The notes below the pieces were generated by a model, which did not search any database, was not told where the DNA came from, and saw only the letters and a list, made by a program, of their open reading frames with translations. Both the position numbers and the translations under genes were made by a program. A stretch of DNA of 64,000 nucleotides from Limisphaerales bacterium (lineage in GTDB: Bacteria; Verrucomicrobiota; Verrucomicrobiia; Limisphaerales; SXTU01): contig WRPG01000001.1 in assembly GCA_009773355.1 (NCBI GenBank), positions 186,001-250,000 of the forward strand, read 5' to 3'. Positions 9,498-20,163 of the stretch are shown here, piece after piece; the first letter of the stretch is position 1, and each line of letters opens with the position of its first letter.

Positions 9498-10565
9498 CTA
9501 AATGGTCTGCGCCTCGCGCTTCTCGATCATGCGGCGCATCTTGCGCAGGGCGATGTTCTGAATCTGGCGGACGCGCTCGCGGGTGACGCCGAACTTCTGC
9601 CCAACTTCCTCCAGCGTCCGCTCCGGGCCGCCGTCCATGCCGAAGCGGTAGGTGAGGATGGTCGCCTCGCGCGGCGGCAGGGTCTTGACCATGTCACGGA
9701 GCATGGTGGTGACGGTCTTCTCCTCCAGTTGCTCGTAGGGCGTCTCGGCCTGCTCGTCCTCGATGATCTCGCCGAAGAGGTGCGAATCGTCGCCGTCGCC
9801 GACGGGCGCGTCGAGCGAGGCGGGCCGGATGGCCGCAGTGCGCAACTGGGCGACGCGGCTGGCGGTCATGCCCATCTCCTCGGCCAGCTCGTCGTCGGTC
9901 GGCTCGCGGCCAAATTCCTCCTGCAGCTTCATCGCCACGCGGCGCATCTTGGAAATCTTGTCCACGAGATGCACGGGCAGGCGGATGGTCTTGCCCTGGT
10001 TGGCGAGGGCGCGCTTGATGGACTGCTTGATCCACCACGCGCCGTAGGTGGAGAGCTTGCCGCCCTTCTTGGGGTCGAAGCGTTCGACGGCCTTCATCAG
10101 GCCGATGTTGCCCTCGTTGATGAGGTCGAGGAGCGGCATCCCGAGCCAGTCGTAGTCGTGGGCGATCTTCACGACGAGGCGGAGGTTGGCCTTGATCATC
10201 TGCTCGCGGGCGGCCTTGTCGCCCTTCTGAATCTTGGCGGCGAGATCAATCTCCTGCTGGATGGTCAGCAACGGCACCTGGCCGATCTCGCGGAGGTAGA
10301 GCTTGATCGCGCTGTCGCCATCGTAAGGCGTGCGGGCGCGCTCGGCGGCCTCGCTGGGCGTCGGCAACTCCACACGCGGGACGTTGACGCCGGGCACGGG
10401 CTGGCCCGGCTCGGCCGTCGGCGGCTTGGGCGTGCCGGGCCGCGGGCGCGGGCGGAAGGCGTTGAAGGCGCGCCCGTTCTTCGGGGCGGCGCGCTTGGGC
10501 GCGGGCGGGCGGGAAACGGCCGCGCGCTCCTTTGTCCCTTTCGCCTTGGTTTTGCGCGCGGCCAT
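9498..10565 (-). CDS. RNA polymerase sigma-70 factor (RpoD/RpoS-like) with basic, Pro-rich N-terminal extension
   Basis: Regions 1.2-4.2: DSAIKLYLREIGQVPLLT, NLRLVVKIAHDY, GLMKAVERFDPKKGGKLSTYGAWWIKQSIKRAL, TLEEVGQKFGVTRERVRQIQ. Confidence 0.93.
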   Translation of the reverse strand: MAARKTKAKGTKERAAVSRPPAPKRAAPKNGRAFNAFRPRPRPGTPKPPTAEPGQPVPGVNVPRVELPTPSEAAERARTPYDGDSAIKLYLREIGQVPLLTIQQEIDLAAKIQKGDKAAREQMIKANLRLVVKIAHDYDWLGMPLLDLINEGNIGLMKAVERFDPKKGGKLSTYGAWWIKQSIKRALANQGKTIRLPVHLVDKISKMRRVAMKLQEEFGREPTDDELAEEMGMTASRVAQLRTAAIRPASLDAPVGDGDDSHLFGEIIEDEQAETPYEQLEEKTVTTMLRDMVKTLPPREATILTYRFGMDGGPERTLEEVGQKFGVTRERVRQIQNIALRKMRRMIEKREAQTI

Positions 10566-10635
10566 GTTGAAGGCAGAGGATTCGTTAGTGGCGACGCTCG
10601 CGGCAAGGAAAATTCCCGCCCGTGCCACGCGTCGT

Positions 10636-11586
10636 TCAACGCCCGAGGCTTTCCAGGTGCGCGATGCGCTCCTCCAGCGGCGGGTGGGTGGAGAAGAGCG
10701 CCATGAAGCCGCCGGACTTGCCGGAGATCTTCAGGGACTGGAAGCCGGAGTCCGCGCCCTCACTCGCGAGCCGGGGGTCGTAAATCCGTTGCAGCGCCCG
10801 CAGCGCGCCGACCATCTGAGCCTTGCCCGCGAGCAGCATCCCGCCGGCGTCGGCCCGGAACTCGCGCGTCCGCGAGAACCACGCGACGACGATGGCCCCC
10901 AGCAGGGTGAAGAGGATTTCAAAGAGGATGACGAAGACCATTTGCAGGAGCGACTGGCCGAAGCTCGGGCGGTCGTCGTTGCTGCGGTTGCCGCTGAGCG
11001 CCTGCGCCGCGAGGAAGCCCAGGACGCGAGAGAGAAAGATGACGAAGGCGTTCACGACGCCCTGCACGAGGGTCATCGTGACCATGTCGCCGTTGGCGAT
11101 GTGCGCGACCTCGTGCGCGATGACGCCTTCCGTCTCCGTGCGGTTCATCTGATGAAGCAGCCCGGTGGAGACGGCCACGAGCGAGCGAGCCTTGCTCGGG
11201 CCGGTGGCAAAGGCGTTCACGTCCGGCGACTCGTAAATGCCAACCTCGGGCATCGCCGGCAGCCCGGCGCGCTGGGCAAAGCCGTGAACCATCCGCACCA
11301 GTTCGCGCAGCTCCGGGTCGCTGGTGCGCGGGTCAACCACCTGCACGCCCATCATCCACTTCGCCATCACACGGGACAGGGCCAGCGAGATGAACGCGCC
11401 CCCCATGCCGAACACGAGACTGAACACGGCCATATAGCCCAGCCAGCCCTCGGTGCCCCGGCGGCCTCCCAATTGCGGGAAGAAATGCAGCACCACGCCC
11501 AGGAGGATCGAGAGCGTGATCATCACCAGCAGGTTGACCGCGATGAAGAGGAAGAACCGCTTGCCCATTTGCAGGAAGTTTTTCAT
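10636..11586 (-). CDS. htpX: Protease HtpX (M48)
   Basis: Membrane segments plus GVIAHEVAHIANGDMVTMTL zinc motif and REFRADAGG. Confidence 0.93.
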   Translation of the reverse strand: MKNFLQMGKRFFLFIAVNLLVMITLSILLGVVLHFFPQLGGRRGTEGWLGYMAVFSLVFGMGGAFISLALSRVMAKWMMGVQVVDPRTSDPELRELVRMVHGFAQRAGLPAMPEVGIYESPDVNAFATGPSKARSLVAVSTGLLHQMNRTETEGVIAHEVAHIANGDMVTMTLVQGVVNAFVIFLSRVLGFLAAQALSGNRSNDDRPSFGQSLLQMVFVILFEILFTLLGAIVVAWFSRTREFRADAGGMLLAGKAQMVGALRALQRIYDPRLASEGADSGFQSLKISGKSGGFMALFSTHPPLEERIAHLESLGR

Positions 11587-11779
11587 GGCTCGTTGTCTAG
11601 TTCAGTTGTTCAAGTCCGTGGTGGGTTCGACACCCGCGCCCACGACGCGTTCAGTTCAGCCGGGGGCGTGCCAGCCGCCAAGTGGAACTCTGGCGGCAGA
11701 TTTGTAGGCGATTTCGCACGGGAGGGCAATTGGCGAATCGAGCAGCCTCGCCCCGCGCTGTCCCAGTGTGCCCGCGCTG

Positions 11780-12910
11780 TCACAACTCCAGCACCTTCTC
11801 GGACTTCGTAAGATTCTTCGCGCCGTTGCGCGTGACCAGCGCCACGTCTTCCAGCCGCACGCCGCCGATGTCGGGGTAATACAGCCCCGGCTCGACCGTC
11901 AGCACCTGGCCGGCGCGCAGGAGATCACGCGAACTGGCGCTCAAGTGCGGGGCCTCGTGCAGGTCGAGACCGACACCATGCCCGGCGGTGTGGACAAACC
12001 CCTCCATGTGCCCGTCGCGACGAGCAGTCTCGAAGCCGGCCTTCTTGAGCGAGCCGAGAATCGCCCGGTGAACCACCCGGCCCTCCGCGCCGTGCCGCAC
12101 CAAGTTCAACCCCAGCTCCTGCGCCGCCTCCACCGCCCGATACATCCTGCGCACGCCGTCGGAGGCGCGGCCCTTGACCACGGTGCGCGTTATGTCGGCG
12201 TGGAAGCCCGTCTTCTGTGAACGCGGGCAGATGTCGAGCAGGATGGGCTGGTTGGCCCGCAGCACGCCGTGGCCGAGATGGTTGGGGTCGCAGCCCTGCT
12301 TGCCGCCCGCGACGATGGTCCGCGCCGACACGCCACCGGCCTGCACCACCGCCGCGTCAATCACCGCGCGCAACCGGTCGGAGGTCAGCGGCAGGCCGCG
12401 CCACAGGAGGCGCTTGTTGCGCCCGACCTTGGCGTTCTTGAGCACCTGCATTCCCTCGGAAAGCCCGACTTCCGCCATGACCAGCGCGGCGCTGACTTTC
12501 TTCACTTCGTCGGCGGACTTCAGCTCACGCTGCGGGAAAAACTCGCCCTTCACCGGCTTGACCTTCACTCCGGCGTCCCGCAACTGCCGGGCGAAGCCGA
12601 GCGAGAAATCCTCCGGCACAGCGACCTTCCGAAGCCCCTTGTCGAGCAGCACAGCGGCTGCTATGTGCGCCAGCGTCACGCGCTTGCGGCCTTCCTTGCG
12701 CAGCCGCTCGGCGATGCGCGCCGCCGAGAGGATGCGGCAATGGCCCGCCTGCTTGCGCGCGCGCCCCAGCTCCGCGTCGCTCACGAGGAGATGGCAGCGC
12801 CCGCCGAGCCGCAGGTAGATGAGCGTGTCATCCGCGAACATGCCCGCCGCGTAAAGCATGTTGGCGTCGCGCGCGCTGGCGGCGATCATCAACAGGTTGT
12901 CGGAGGGCAT
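11780..12910 (-). CDS. M24 family Xaa-Pro aminopeptidase-like protein
   Basis: HTAGHGVGLDLHEAPHL...VLTVEPGLYYPDIGGVRLEDVALVT. Confidence 0.88.
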   Translation of the reverse strand: MPSDNLLMIAASARDANMLYAAGMFADDTLIYLRLGGRCHLLVSDAELGRARKQAGHCRILSAARIAERLRKEGRKRVTLAHIAAAVLLDKGLRKVAVPEDFSLGFARQLRDAGVKVKPVKGEFFPQRELKSADEVKKVSAALVMAEVGLSEGMQVLKNAKVGRNKRLLWRGLPLTSDRLRAVIDAAVVQAGGVSARTIVAGGKQGCDPNHLGHGVLRANQPILLDICPRSQKTGFHADITRTVVKGRASDGVRRMYRAVEAAQELGLNLVRHGAEGRVVHRAILGSLKKAGFETARRDGHMEGFVHTAGHGVGLDLHEAPHLSASSRDLLRAGQVLTVEPGLYYPDIGGVRLEDVALVTRNGAKNLTKSEKVLEL

Positions 12911-12979
12911 GGGGTTGGCACGCTAGGCAGCGCTGGAAAACTTGGCAAGCGGAAGAATGGCCAGAGAATTTCGCCGCGC

Positions 12980-13603
12980 TCACACGCCGAACAGCCGATC
13001 GCCCGCGTCGCCGAGGCCGGGGACGATGTAGCCCTTGTGGTTCAGCTTGCGGTCCAGCGCGGCGGTGAATATCGGGACTTCGGGATAATGCCGGTGGACG
13101 AACTTGATGCCCTCCGGGGCGGCGAGCAGGTTGACCAACCGCACGCGCTTTGCCTTGCGCTCCGCCATCAGGTCCAGGGCGGACACGGCGCTGCCGCCGG
13201 TCGCCAGCATCGGGTCCATGAGGATGATTTCAAAACCGCTCAAGTCCTCCGGCAGGCTCTTGTGATAGGTCATTGCTTCGAGCGTGTGCTCGTTGCGCTT
13301 CAGCCCGATGAAGCCGACCCGGGCGTGCGGGATGACGCGCAGGATCGGGTCGAGCATTCCCAGCCCCGCGCGCAGCACGGGCACCAGCAGCACCTCGTGC
13401 CGCAGCTTCACGCCGCGCGTCTTCTCCAACGGCGTCTGCACGGTCACTCGCTCCGTGGCAAAGGTGCGCGTGGCCTCATACACCATCAGCGCGGCGACTT
13501 CGCCCAGCGCACGCCGGAACTCCTCCGGCTGCGTGGCCTGGTCGCGGAGGCGCGTGAGGTTTTGCTGGATGAGCGGGTGGGTGATGACGGTGACGTTTTT
13601 CAT
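12980..13603 (-). CDS. upp: Uracil phosphoribosyltransferase
   Basis: MKNVTVITHPLIQQNLTRLRD...VPVLRAGLGM...IILMDPMLATGGSAV. Confidence 0.93.
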   Translation of the reverse strand: MKNVTVITHPLIQQNLTRLRDQATQPEEFRRALGEVAALMVYEATRTFATERVTVQTPLEKTRGVKLRHEVLLVPVLRAGLGMLDPILRVIPHARVGFIGLKRNEHTLEAMTYHKSLPEDLSGFEIILMDPMLATGGSAVSALDLMAERKAKRVRLVNLLAAPEGIKFVHRHYPEVPIFTAALDRKLNHKGYIVPGLGDAGDRLFGV

Positions 13604-13617
13604 GGGAGTTTGATTGG

Positions 13618-13737
13618 CCGCGAAAGAACACAGAGAACGCAGAGCCGAAACTTTCAACGTCCAACGCTCAACTTTCAAAGGCCGGGGCCTTGCCCATTGG
13701 CTGTCTTCGCCTCTGCGCTCTTTGCGCCCTCTCGCGG
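13618..13737. repeat. Imperfect long inverted repeat (27-nt arms, 21/27 matching)
   Basis: CCGCGAAAGAACACAGAGAACGCAGAG versus CTCTGCGCTCTTTGCGCCCTCTCGCGG. Confidence 0.75.
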
Positions 13738-13743
13738 CAAACC

Positions 13744-14919
13744 CTACTGCACGACGTTGAACGACAGGAAATACATCCGCCCCGCTTGAAGGCGCGGGAA
13801 ATCAAAGCCCAGGTCCACCTTCACCGCGTGGGCGTCGGACTTGCCCAGCAGGCGGAAGATGTTCCCGAAGGTGAACGGCGGCTGATACTTCACGATGTTC
13901 GCCTCGGTGACGCCCGCCAGCTTCTTCGCGCGCTTCACCGCCACGTCGAAGTTGCCCAACTCGTCCACGAAGCCCAGCCGCTTCGCCTCCTTGCCCGAGA
14001 AAATCCGACCGTCCGCATACGACTCCCAATCGCTCGCCAGCTCGGTGCTTTCCTTCTCCAGGCCCGCCTTCTTGTTCGCCGTGCGCGCCGCCGCGCGGCC
14101 CTTGCGCACGACGCCCTTGAAGGTCGCGTAGGTCTCGTCAATGAGCGCCTGCACCATCTCGCGCTCGCCCGCCGGGATGTCCTCGGGCCGGCGCGTGCTG
14201 CTCATCATGTCCTTGAACTTCCCGCTTTTGTAGACCTGTGGCTGGATGCCGACCTTGTCCATCAGCCCGCGGAAATTCATCCCCGACATGATCACGCCAA
14301 TGCTGCCCGTGAGCGTCAGCTCGTTCGCCACGATCCACCGGCACGGCGCGCTCACGTAGTAGCCGCCGGACGCCGCCAGGCTGCCCATTTGCGCGACCAC
14401 CGGCTTGCCGGTCCGGTCCTGAAACTCGTGGATGGCCCGGTAAATCTCGTCGGACGCCAGCACTTCGCCGCCCGGTGAATCCACCTTGAGGATGACCGCC
14501 TTCACCTGCGCGTCCTTCTCGGCCAGTTCCAACTCGTCCTTCACGCGCACCACCATGTCGCCGGACCCGTCGAGATCGTGACTCGTGATGACGCCGCCAA
14601 CGTCAATCGCCACGATCTTGTTGTCCGTGTCCTTGCTGGTGAGCGTGTGCTCCTCGTAAAGCTTCCCGTCCAGCCGCGCCGTGTGCGAGCCGTGGCCGCC
14701 CAGGCCAAGGCCAAGGAGCATCACTCCGCCCGCCACAATCACGCCCAGCACCAGCAGCCAGACCCACGCCCGGCTGCGGCGCGGCGGAGGTGATTTCGCG
14801 GGAGCGATGAATTGCGGAGGCGGTGCCGGAGCCAGGGGCGGCGGAAGCGCGGGCGGGGGTGATGTCGCCGCAGTTGCGGATGGAGGCGGAGGTGGCTGCG
14901 GATTGTCGCTCGATTCCAT
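13744..14919 (-). CDS. sppA: Signal peptide peptidase SppA (S49)
   Basis: VKAVILKVDSPGGEVLASDEIYRAI...GSLAASGGYYVSAPCRWIVANELTLTGSIGVI. Confidence 0.9.
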   Translation of the reverse strand: MESSDNPQPPPPPSATAATSPPPALPPPLAPAPPPQFIAPAKSPPPRRSRAWVWLLVLGVIVAGGVMLLGLGLGGHGSHTARLDGKLYEEHTLTSKDTDNKIVAIDVGGVITSHDLDGSGDMVVRVKDELELAEKDAQVKAVILKVDSPGGEVLASDEIYRAIHEFQDRTGKPVVAQMGSLAASGGYYVSAPCRWIVANELTLTGSIGVIMSGMNFRGLMDKVGIQPQVYKSGKFKDMMSSTRRPEDIPAGEREMVQALIDETYATFKGVVRKGRAAARTANKKAGLEKESTELASDWESYADGRIFSGKEAKRLGFVDELGNFDVAVKRAKKLAGVTEANIVKYQPPFTFGNIFRLLGKSDAHAVKVDLGFDFPRLQAGRMYFLSFNVVQ

Positions 14920-15078
14920 GCCGCGCACGCTACTGTCCGTCACAGGAGCGGGCAAGTGTGTTTCCGGTGGTCTTGCGGAAGGCGGCCTCACACCGCTTCA
15001 GCCGATGAGCTTGTGGTGTCCTCAAGGTTGGTTTTTTCGTTCCCCGTCAACCCCACCCCGCTATGCTCGGGCACACTC

Positions 15079-16842
15079 ATGACACGCCAATGCATCCTGC
15101 TCGCCCTTGGGATCGCCATCGCGACAACTCAGGCCGCCGACGCCGCCAAAGCTCTCCACGACTTCTTCGCCGCCGAGTGGGATTACACGATGCAGCGCAA
15201 CCCAACGTGGGCCTCGCAGCTCGGCGACCGCCGCTGGAACGACCGCTGGGAAGACCTCACGCCCGCCGCCATCGGGGCCGAGCATCGCCACCAGCAGGAT
15301 GCGCTCGCGCGGTTGCGCAAACTCGACCGCAAGTCGCTCTCCTCGCGCGACCAGCTCAACTACGACCTCTTCGAGCATCGCCTCACGCAAAGCATCGAGG
15401 GCCACGCCTTTCGCTGGCACTTCGTTCCCTTGAATCAGCGCGGCGGTCTCCAGACCGAGGACGAACTTGCCGACAGCCTGCGCTTCGAGACGCTCAAGGA
15501 CTTCGAGGACTGGCTCGCCCGCCTGCGCGCCCTGCCCCGCTACGCCGCGCAGACCACCGACCTCATGCGCGAGGGCATCCGCGCCCGCATCGTCCACGCG
15601 AAAGTCGTCATGCAGCGCGTGCCGGGACAGATTGAAAAGCAAGTCGTCGCGGATGCAGAGAAAAGCCCGTTCTACAAGCCCTTCGCCAGCATCCCAAAGG
15701 CGCTCTCCGCCGACCGCGAGCGCCTGCAACGCGAAGCCCGCGCCGTGATCGCGCAACAAGTCGTCCCCGCTTACCGCGCGTTCCACACGTTCTTTGTGAA
15801 GGAGTATCTGCCCGCGTGCTTCGACGGCGTCGGTTGCTGGCAGATGCCGGAGGGTGCGGCACGCTATGCGTTTGAGGCGAAGAAGTTCACCACCACGTCG
15901 CTCACGCCGCGCGAGATTCACGAGCTGGGCTTGCAGGAAGTCGCGCGCATCCGCGCCGAGATGCTCGCCATCAAGGACAAGGTGGGCTTCAAGGGCGAGC
16001 TGCCGGCCTTCTTTCAGTTCCTCCGCACCGACGCGCAGTTCTACTACAAGACGCCGCAGGAACTCCTCGTCGGCTACCACGCCATGTCGCGGCGCATTGA
16101 CCCGCTGCTCGTGAAAGTCTTCAAGACGCTGCCGAGGATGCCCTACGGCATTGAGGCCATCCCGGACAAGATCGCGCCTGACACGACGACCGCCTACTAC
16201 CGCCAGCCCGCCGCCGACGGCTCGCGCGCCGGCACCTACTTCGTGAACCTCTACCGGCCCGAGACGCGCCCCAAGTGGGAGATGATGGCCCTCTCGCTGC
16301 ACGAGGCCGTGCCTGGCCACCATCTGCAAATCGCGCTCGCGCAGGAGCAGGGCGAGCTGCCGAAGTTCCGGCGCTACGGCGGCTACACCGCGTTCATCGA
16401 GGGCTGGGGCCTTTACTCCGAGCACCTCGGCGAGGAACTCGGCCTCTACGCCGACCCGCACGACAAGTTCGGCCAGCTCACCTACGAGATGTGGCGCGCC
16501 GTCCGCCTCGTGGTGGACACCGGCATCCACTCGCTGAAGTGGGAGCGCCAGCGCGCGATAGACTTCTTCAAGGCCAACGCGCCCAAGCAGGAAAACGACA
16601 TCACCAACGAGATTGACCGCTACATCAGTTGGCCCGGCCAGGCGCTCGCCTACAAGGTGGGCGAACTCAAGCTCAAGGAACTCCGCGCCCGCGCCGCGAA
16701 GGAGCTGGGGCCGAAGTTCGACGTGCGCGAGTTCCACGACGTCGTCCTGCGCAACGGTGCGGTGCCGTTGGAGATTCTAGAGCGGTTTGTGAGCGAATGG
16801 GTAAAGATGAGGCTGAATGAGCCTCAAACGCCGAACAAGTAA
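15079..16842 (+). CDS. DUF885 family protein (predicted secreted M3-like carboxypeptidase)
   Basis: Signal peptide; LHEAVPGHHLQIALAQE and AFIEGWGLYSEHLGEELGLY motifs. Confidence 0.85.
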   Translation: MTRQCILLALGIAIATTQAADAAKALHDFFAAEWDYTMQRNPTWASQLGDRRWNDRWEDLTPAAIGAEHRHQQDALARLRKLDRKSLSSRDQLNYDLFEHRLTQSIEGHAFRWHFVPLNQRGGLQTEDELADSLRFETLKDFEDWLARLRALPRYAAQTTDLMREGIRARIVHAKVVMQRVPGQIEKQVVADAEKSPFYKPFASIPKALSADRERLQREARAVIAQQVVPAYRAFHTFFVKEYLPACFDGVGCWQMPEGAARYAFEAKKFTTTSLTPREIHELGLQEVARIRAEMLAIKDKVGFKGELPAFFQFLRTDAQFYYKTPQELLVGYHAMSRRIDPLLVKVFKTLPRMPYGIEAIPDKIAPDTTTAYYRQPAADGSRAGTYFVNLYRPETRPKWEMMALSLHEAVPGHHLQIALAQEQGELPKFRRYGGYTAFIEGWGLYSEHLGEELGLYADPHDKFGQLTYEMWRAVRLVVDTGIHSLKWERQRAIDFFKANAPKQENDITNEIDRYISWPGQALAYKVGELKLKELRARAAKELGPKFDVREFHDVVLRNGAVPLEILERFVSEWVKMRLNEPQTPNK

Positions 16843-17156
16843 TCAAGCAGCCGATCCAGGTGGGCCTTTATTCTCTGCGCCGGCCCGGCTCCCGGCGGAA
16901 GCTCGACCAGCGGACGGCTGGGCCGACATTTCACGTTCAACTGGATCAGGCCGTGTTCATTCGCGCAGAGCTGCAGACGGTGCAGGGAAAACCGCTTGCT
17001 GAATTGAACTTTCACGGTGGAAGGAGAAAGCACACCGAATGCCTCTCGCAAATGCTCTCGTCGAACGGCTCAAATGTCATGTGCCCCGATTGCGTCTGCC
17101 TTGATCTACCCCGTAATCACTCGGCCCTCGACCATGCTCTCGCGCACGAGCAGCAT
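16824..17156 (-). pseudogene. Possible degraded small gene, two in-frame stops
   Basis: Minus-strand frame reads MLLVRESMVEGRVITG*IKADAIGAHDI*AVRREHLREAFGVLSPSTVKVQFSKRFSLHRLQL...LDRLLDYLFGV*; one continuous frame interrupted by TAG and TGA. Confidence 0.35.
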
Positions 17157-17222
17157 TTCGTCGGATTACCTTCCGTGCGCCAGCAATCTGGGCGAGGAGG
17201 CGGGAGGGCCTAGTTCTTCTCA

Positions 17223-17241
17223 ATTTAGAATAGTTCTAAAT
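17223..17241. promoter_or_regulatory. Fur/PerR-like operator palindrome ATTTAGAA-TAG-TTCTAAAT
   Basis: Perfect 8-bp arms, 3-bp centre, directly upstream of TTGACG (17243) and the Fur-family gene start (17279). Confidence 0.7.
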
Positions 17242-17278
17242 CTTGACGCGCGAGACTGACGCGCTAACGTCCGTCCCC

Positions 17279-17725
17279 ATGAATGCGGTTGCGAGCAAAC
17301 CCCCGCCGGAAAACAACCTGAACGAACGCCTGGCCCACAGCGGGCTGCGCCTCACACCCCAGCGCCAGCAAGTCCACGAGGTGCTCCGCGAAAAGATGGA
17401 CCATCCCACCGCCGACATGGTCTTCATGCGGGCCAAGGCCAAGATGCCGGAGATTTCCATGGCGACGGTCTACAACTGCCTCGATGCGCTGGTGCAGTGC
17501 GGGATGGTCCGGCAAGTGACACTGGATCGCGGCGCGACGCGCTACTGCCCGAACATGCAGGACCACTCGCACTTTTACTGCGACGAGTGCGGCAGCGTTC
17601 ACGACATCCTCCAGACGATCTCGCCCGAAGACGCCGACATCAAGCTCCCGCGCGGTTTCCGGCTAAAGAACATCGAGACCAACCTTCACGGCCTCTGCCC
17701 CGACTGCGCGGCGAAGGCCAAATGA
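17279..17725 (+). CDS. Fur-family transcriptional regulator (PerR/Fur type)
   Basis: LAHSGLRLTPQRQQVHEVL...ISMATVYNCLDALVQCGMVRQV...HSHFYCDECGSVHDI...LCPDC. Confidence 0.92.
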   Translation: MNAVASKPPPENNLNERLAHSGLRLTPQRQQVHEVLREKMDHPTADMVFMRAKAKMPEISMATVYNCLDALVQCGMVRQVTLDRGATRYCPNMQDHSHFYCDECGSVHDILQTISPEDADIKLPRGFRLKNIETNLHGLCPDCAAKAK

Positions 17726-17729
17726 TTTC

Positions 17730-17825
17730 AACCACGAATGAACACGAATAGACACCAATTGAAACACAACGGAGCCGGCCCATTGCCTGGCTCGGATTCG
17801 TGTTCCTTCGTGTCCATTCGTGGTT
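17730..17825. repeat. Long imperfect inverted repeat with ACACGAAT units
   Basis: AACCACGAATGAACACGAATAGACACCAATT ... GATTCGTGTTCCTTCGTGTCCATTCGTGGTT. Confidence 0.85.
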
Positions 17826-17839
17826 AACCCCCTTTCCCC

Positions 17840-19285
<1,446 letters not shown>

Positions 19286-19347
19286 AGACACGAATTGCAC
19301 GGATGAACACGGATTGAATCCGTTCCAATTCGTGAAATCCGTGTCCA
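19286..19347. repeat. Imperfect inverted repeat related to the ACACGAAT family
   Basis: AGACACGAATTGCACGGATGAACACGGATTGAATC / CGTTCCAATTCGTGAAATCCGTGTCC between sufB and sufC. Confidence 0.7.
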
Positions 19348-19386
19348 CGACTGAACACCGAAAACTGATGACTGACTACTTTCCGA

Positions 19387-20151
19387 ATGAAACAACCCCT
19401 CATCGAAATCAAAAACCTCAGCGCCGGCATCAACGGCAAGCAAATCCTCAAGGGCATCAACCTCACCGTCCGCCCCGGCGAAGTCCACGCCATCATGGGA
19501 CCGAACGGCTCCGGCAAGAGCACGCTCGGCTACGTGCTCGCCGGTCGTAAGGGCTATGATGTGACCGGCGGCTCCGTGACCTACGACGGCAAGGACTTGA
19601 TTGAGCTGGCACCCGAAGACCGTGCGCGCGAAGGGCTGTTCCTCGCCTTCCAGTATCCCGTCGAGATTCCCGGCGTGAACAACACCTACTTCCTCCGCGC
19701 CGCCTACAACGAGCAGCGCAAACACCGGAAGCAGGAGGAAGTGGACGCCGTGGACTTCCTCGCCATCGTGAAGGAGAAGATGAAGCTGCTCGACCTGCCC
19801 GACTCCATGATGAAGCGCGCCGTCAACGAGGGCTTCTCCGGCGGCGAAAAGAAGCGCAACGAGATTTTCCAAATGGCCGTGCTCGACCCCAAGCTGGCCA
19901 TCCTCGACGAGACCGACTCCGGCCTGGACATTGACGCGCTGCGAATCGTGGCCGAGGGTGTGAACAAGCTGAAGCGCCCCGACAACGCCGCCATCGTCAT
20001 CACCCACTACCAGCGCCTGCTGAACTACATCGTGCCCGACTTCGTTCACGTGCTTTTCGACGGCCGCCTCATCAAGTCCGGCGGCAAGGAACTCGCGCTG
20101 GAGCTGGAGGAAAAAGGCTACGACTGGCTCATCGGCAAGAACGGCAAGTAA
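19387..20151 (+). CDS. sufC: Fe-S cluster assembly ATPase SufC
   Basis: IMGPNGSGKSTLGYVLAGR...FSGGEKKRNEIFQMAVLDPKLAILDETDSGLDID. Confidence 0.97.
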   Translation: MKQPLIEIKNLSAGINGKQILKGINLTVRPGEVHAIMGPNGSGKSTLGYVLAGRKGYDVTGGSVTYDGKDLIELAPEDRAREGLFLAFQYPVEIPGVNNTYFLRAAYNEQRKHRKQEEVDAVDFLAIVKEKMKLLDLPDSMMKRAVNEGFSGGEKKRNEIFQMAVLDPKLAILDETDSGLDIDALRIVAEGVNKLKRPDNAAIVITHYQRLLNYIVPDFVHVLFDGRLIKSGGKELALELEEKGYDWLIGKNGK

Positions 20152-20163
20152 CCGGAGCGCACG

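Noticed and set aside
11590-11650. tRNA-like fragment (GTGGGTTCGACACCC)
   Set aside because: T-arm resemblance only; no acceptor stem or anticodon arm could be assembled.
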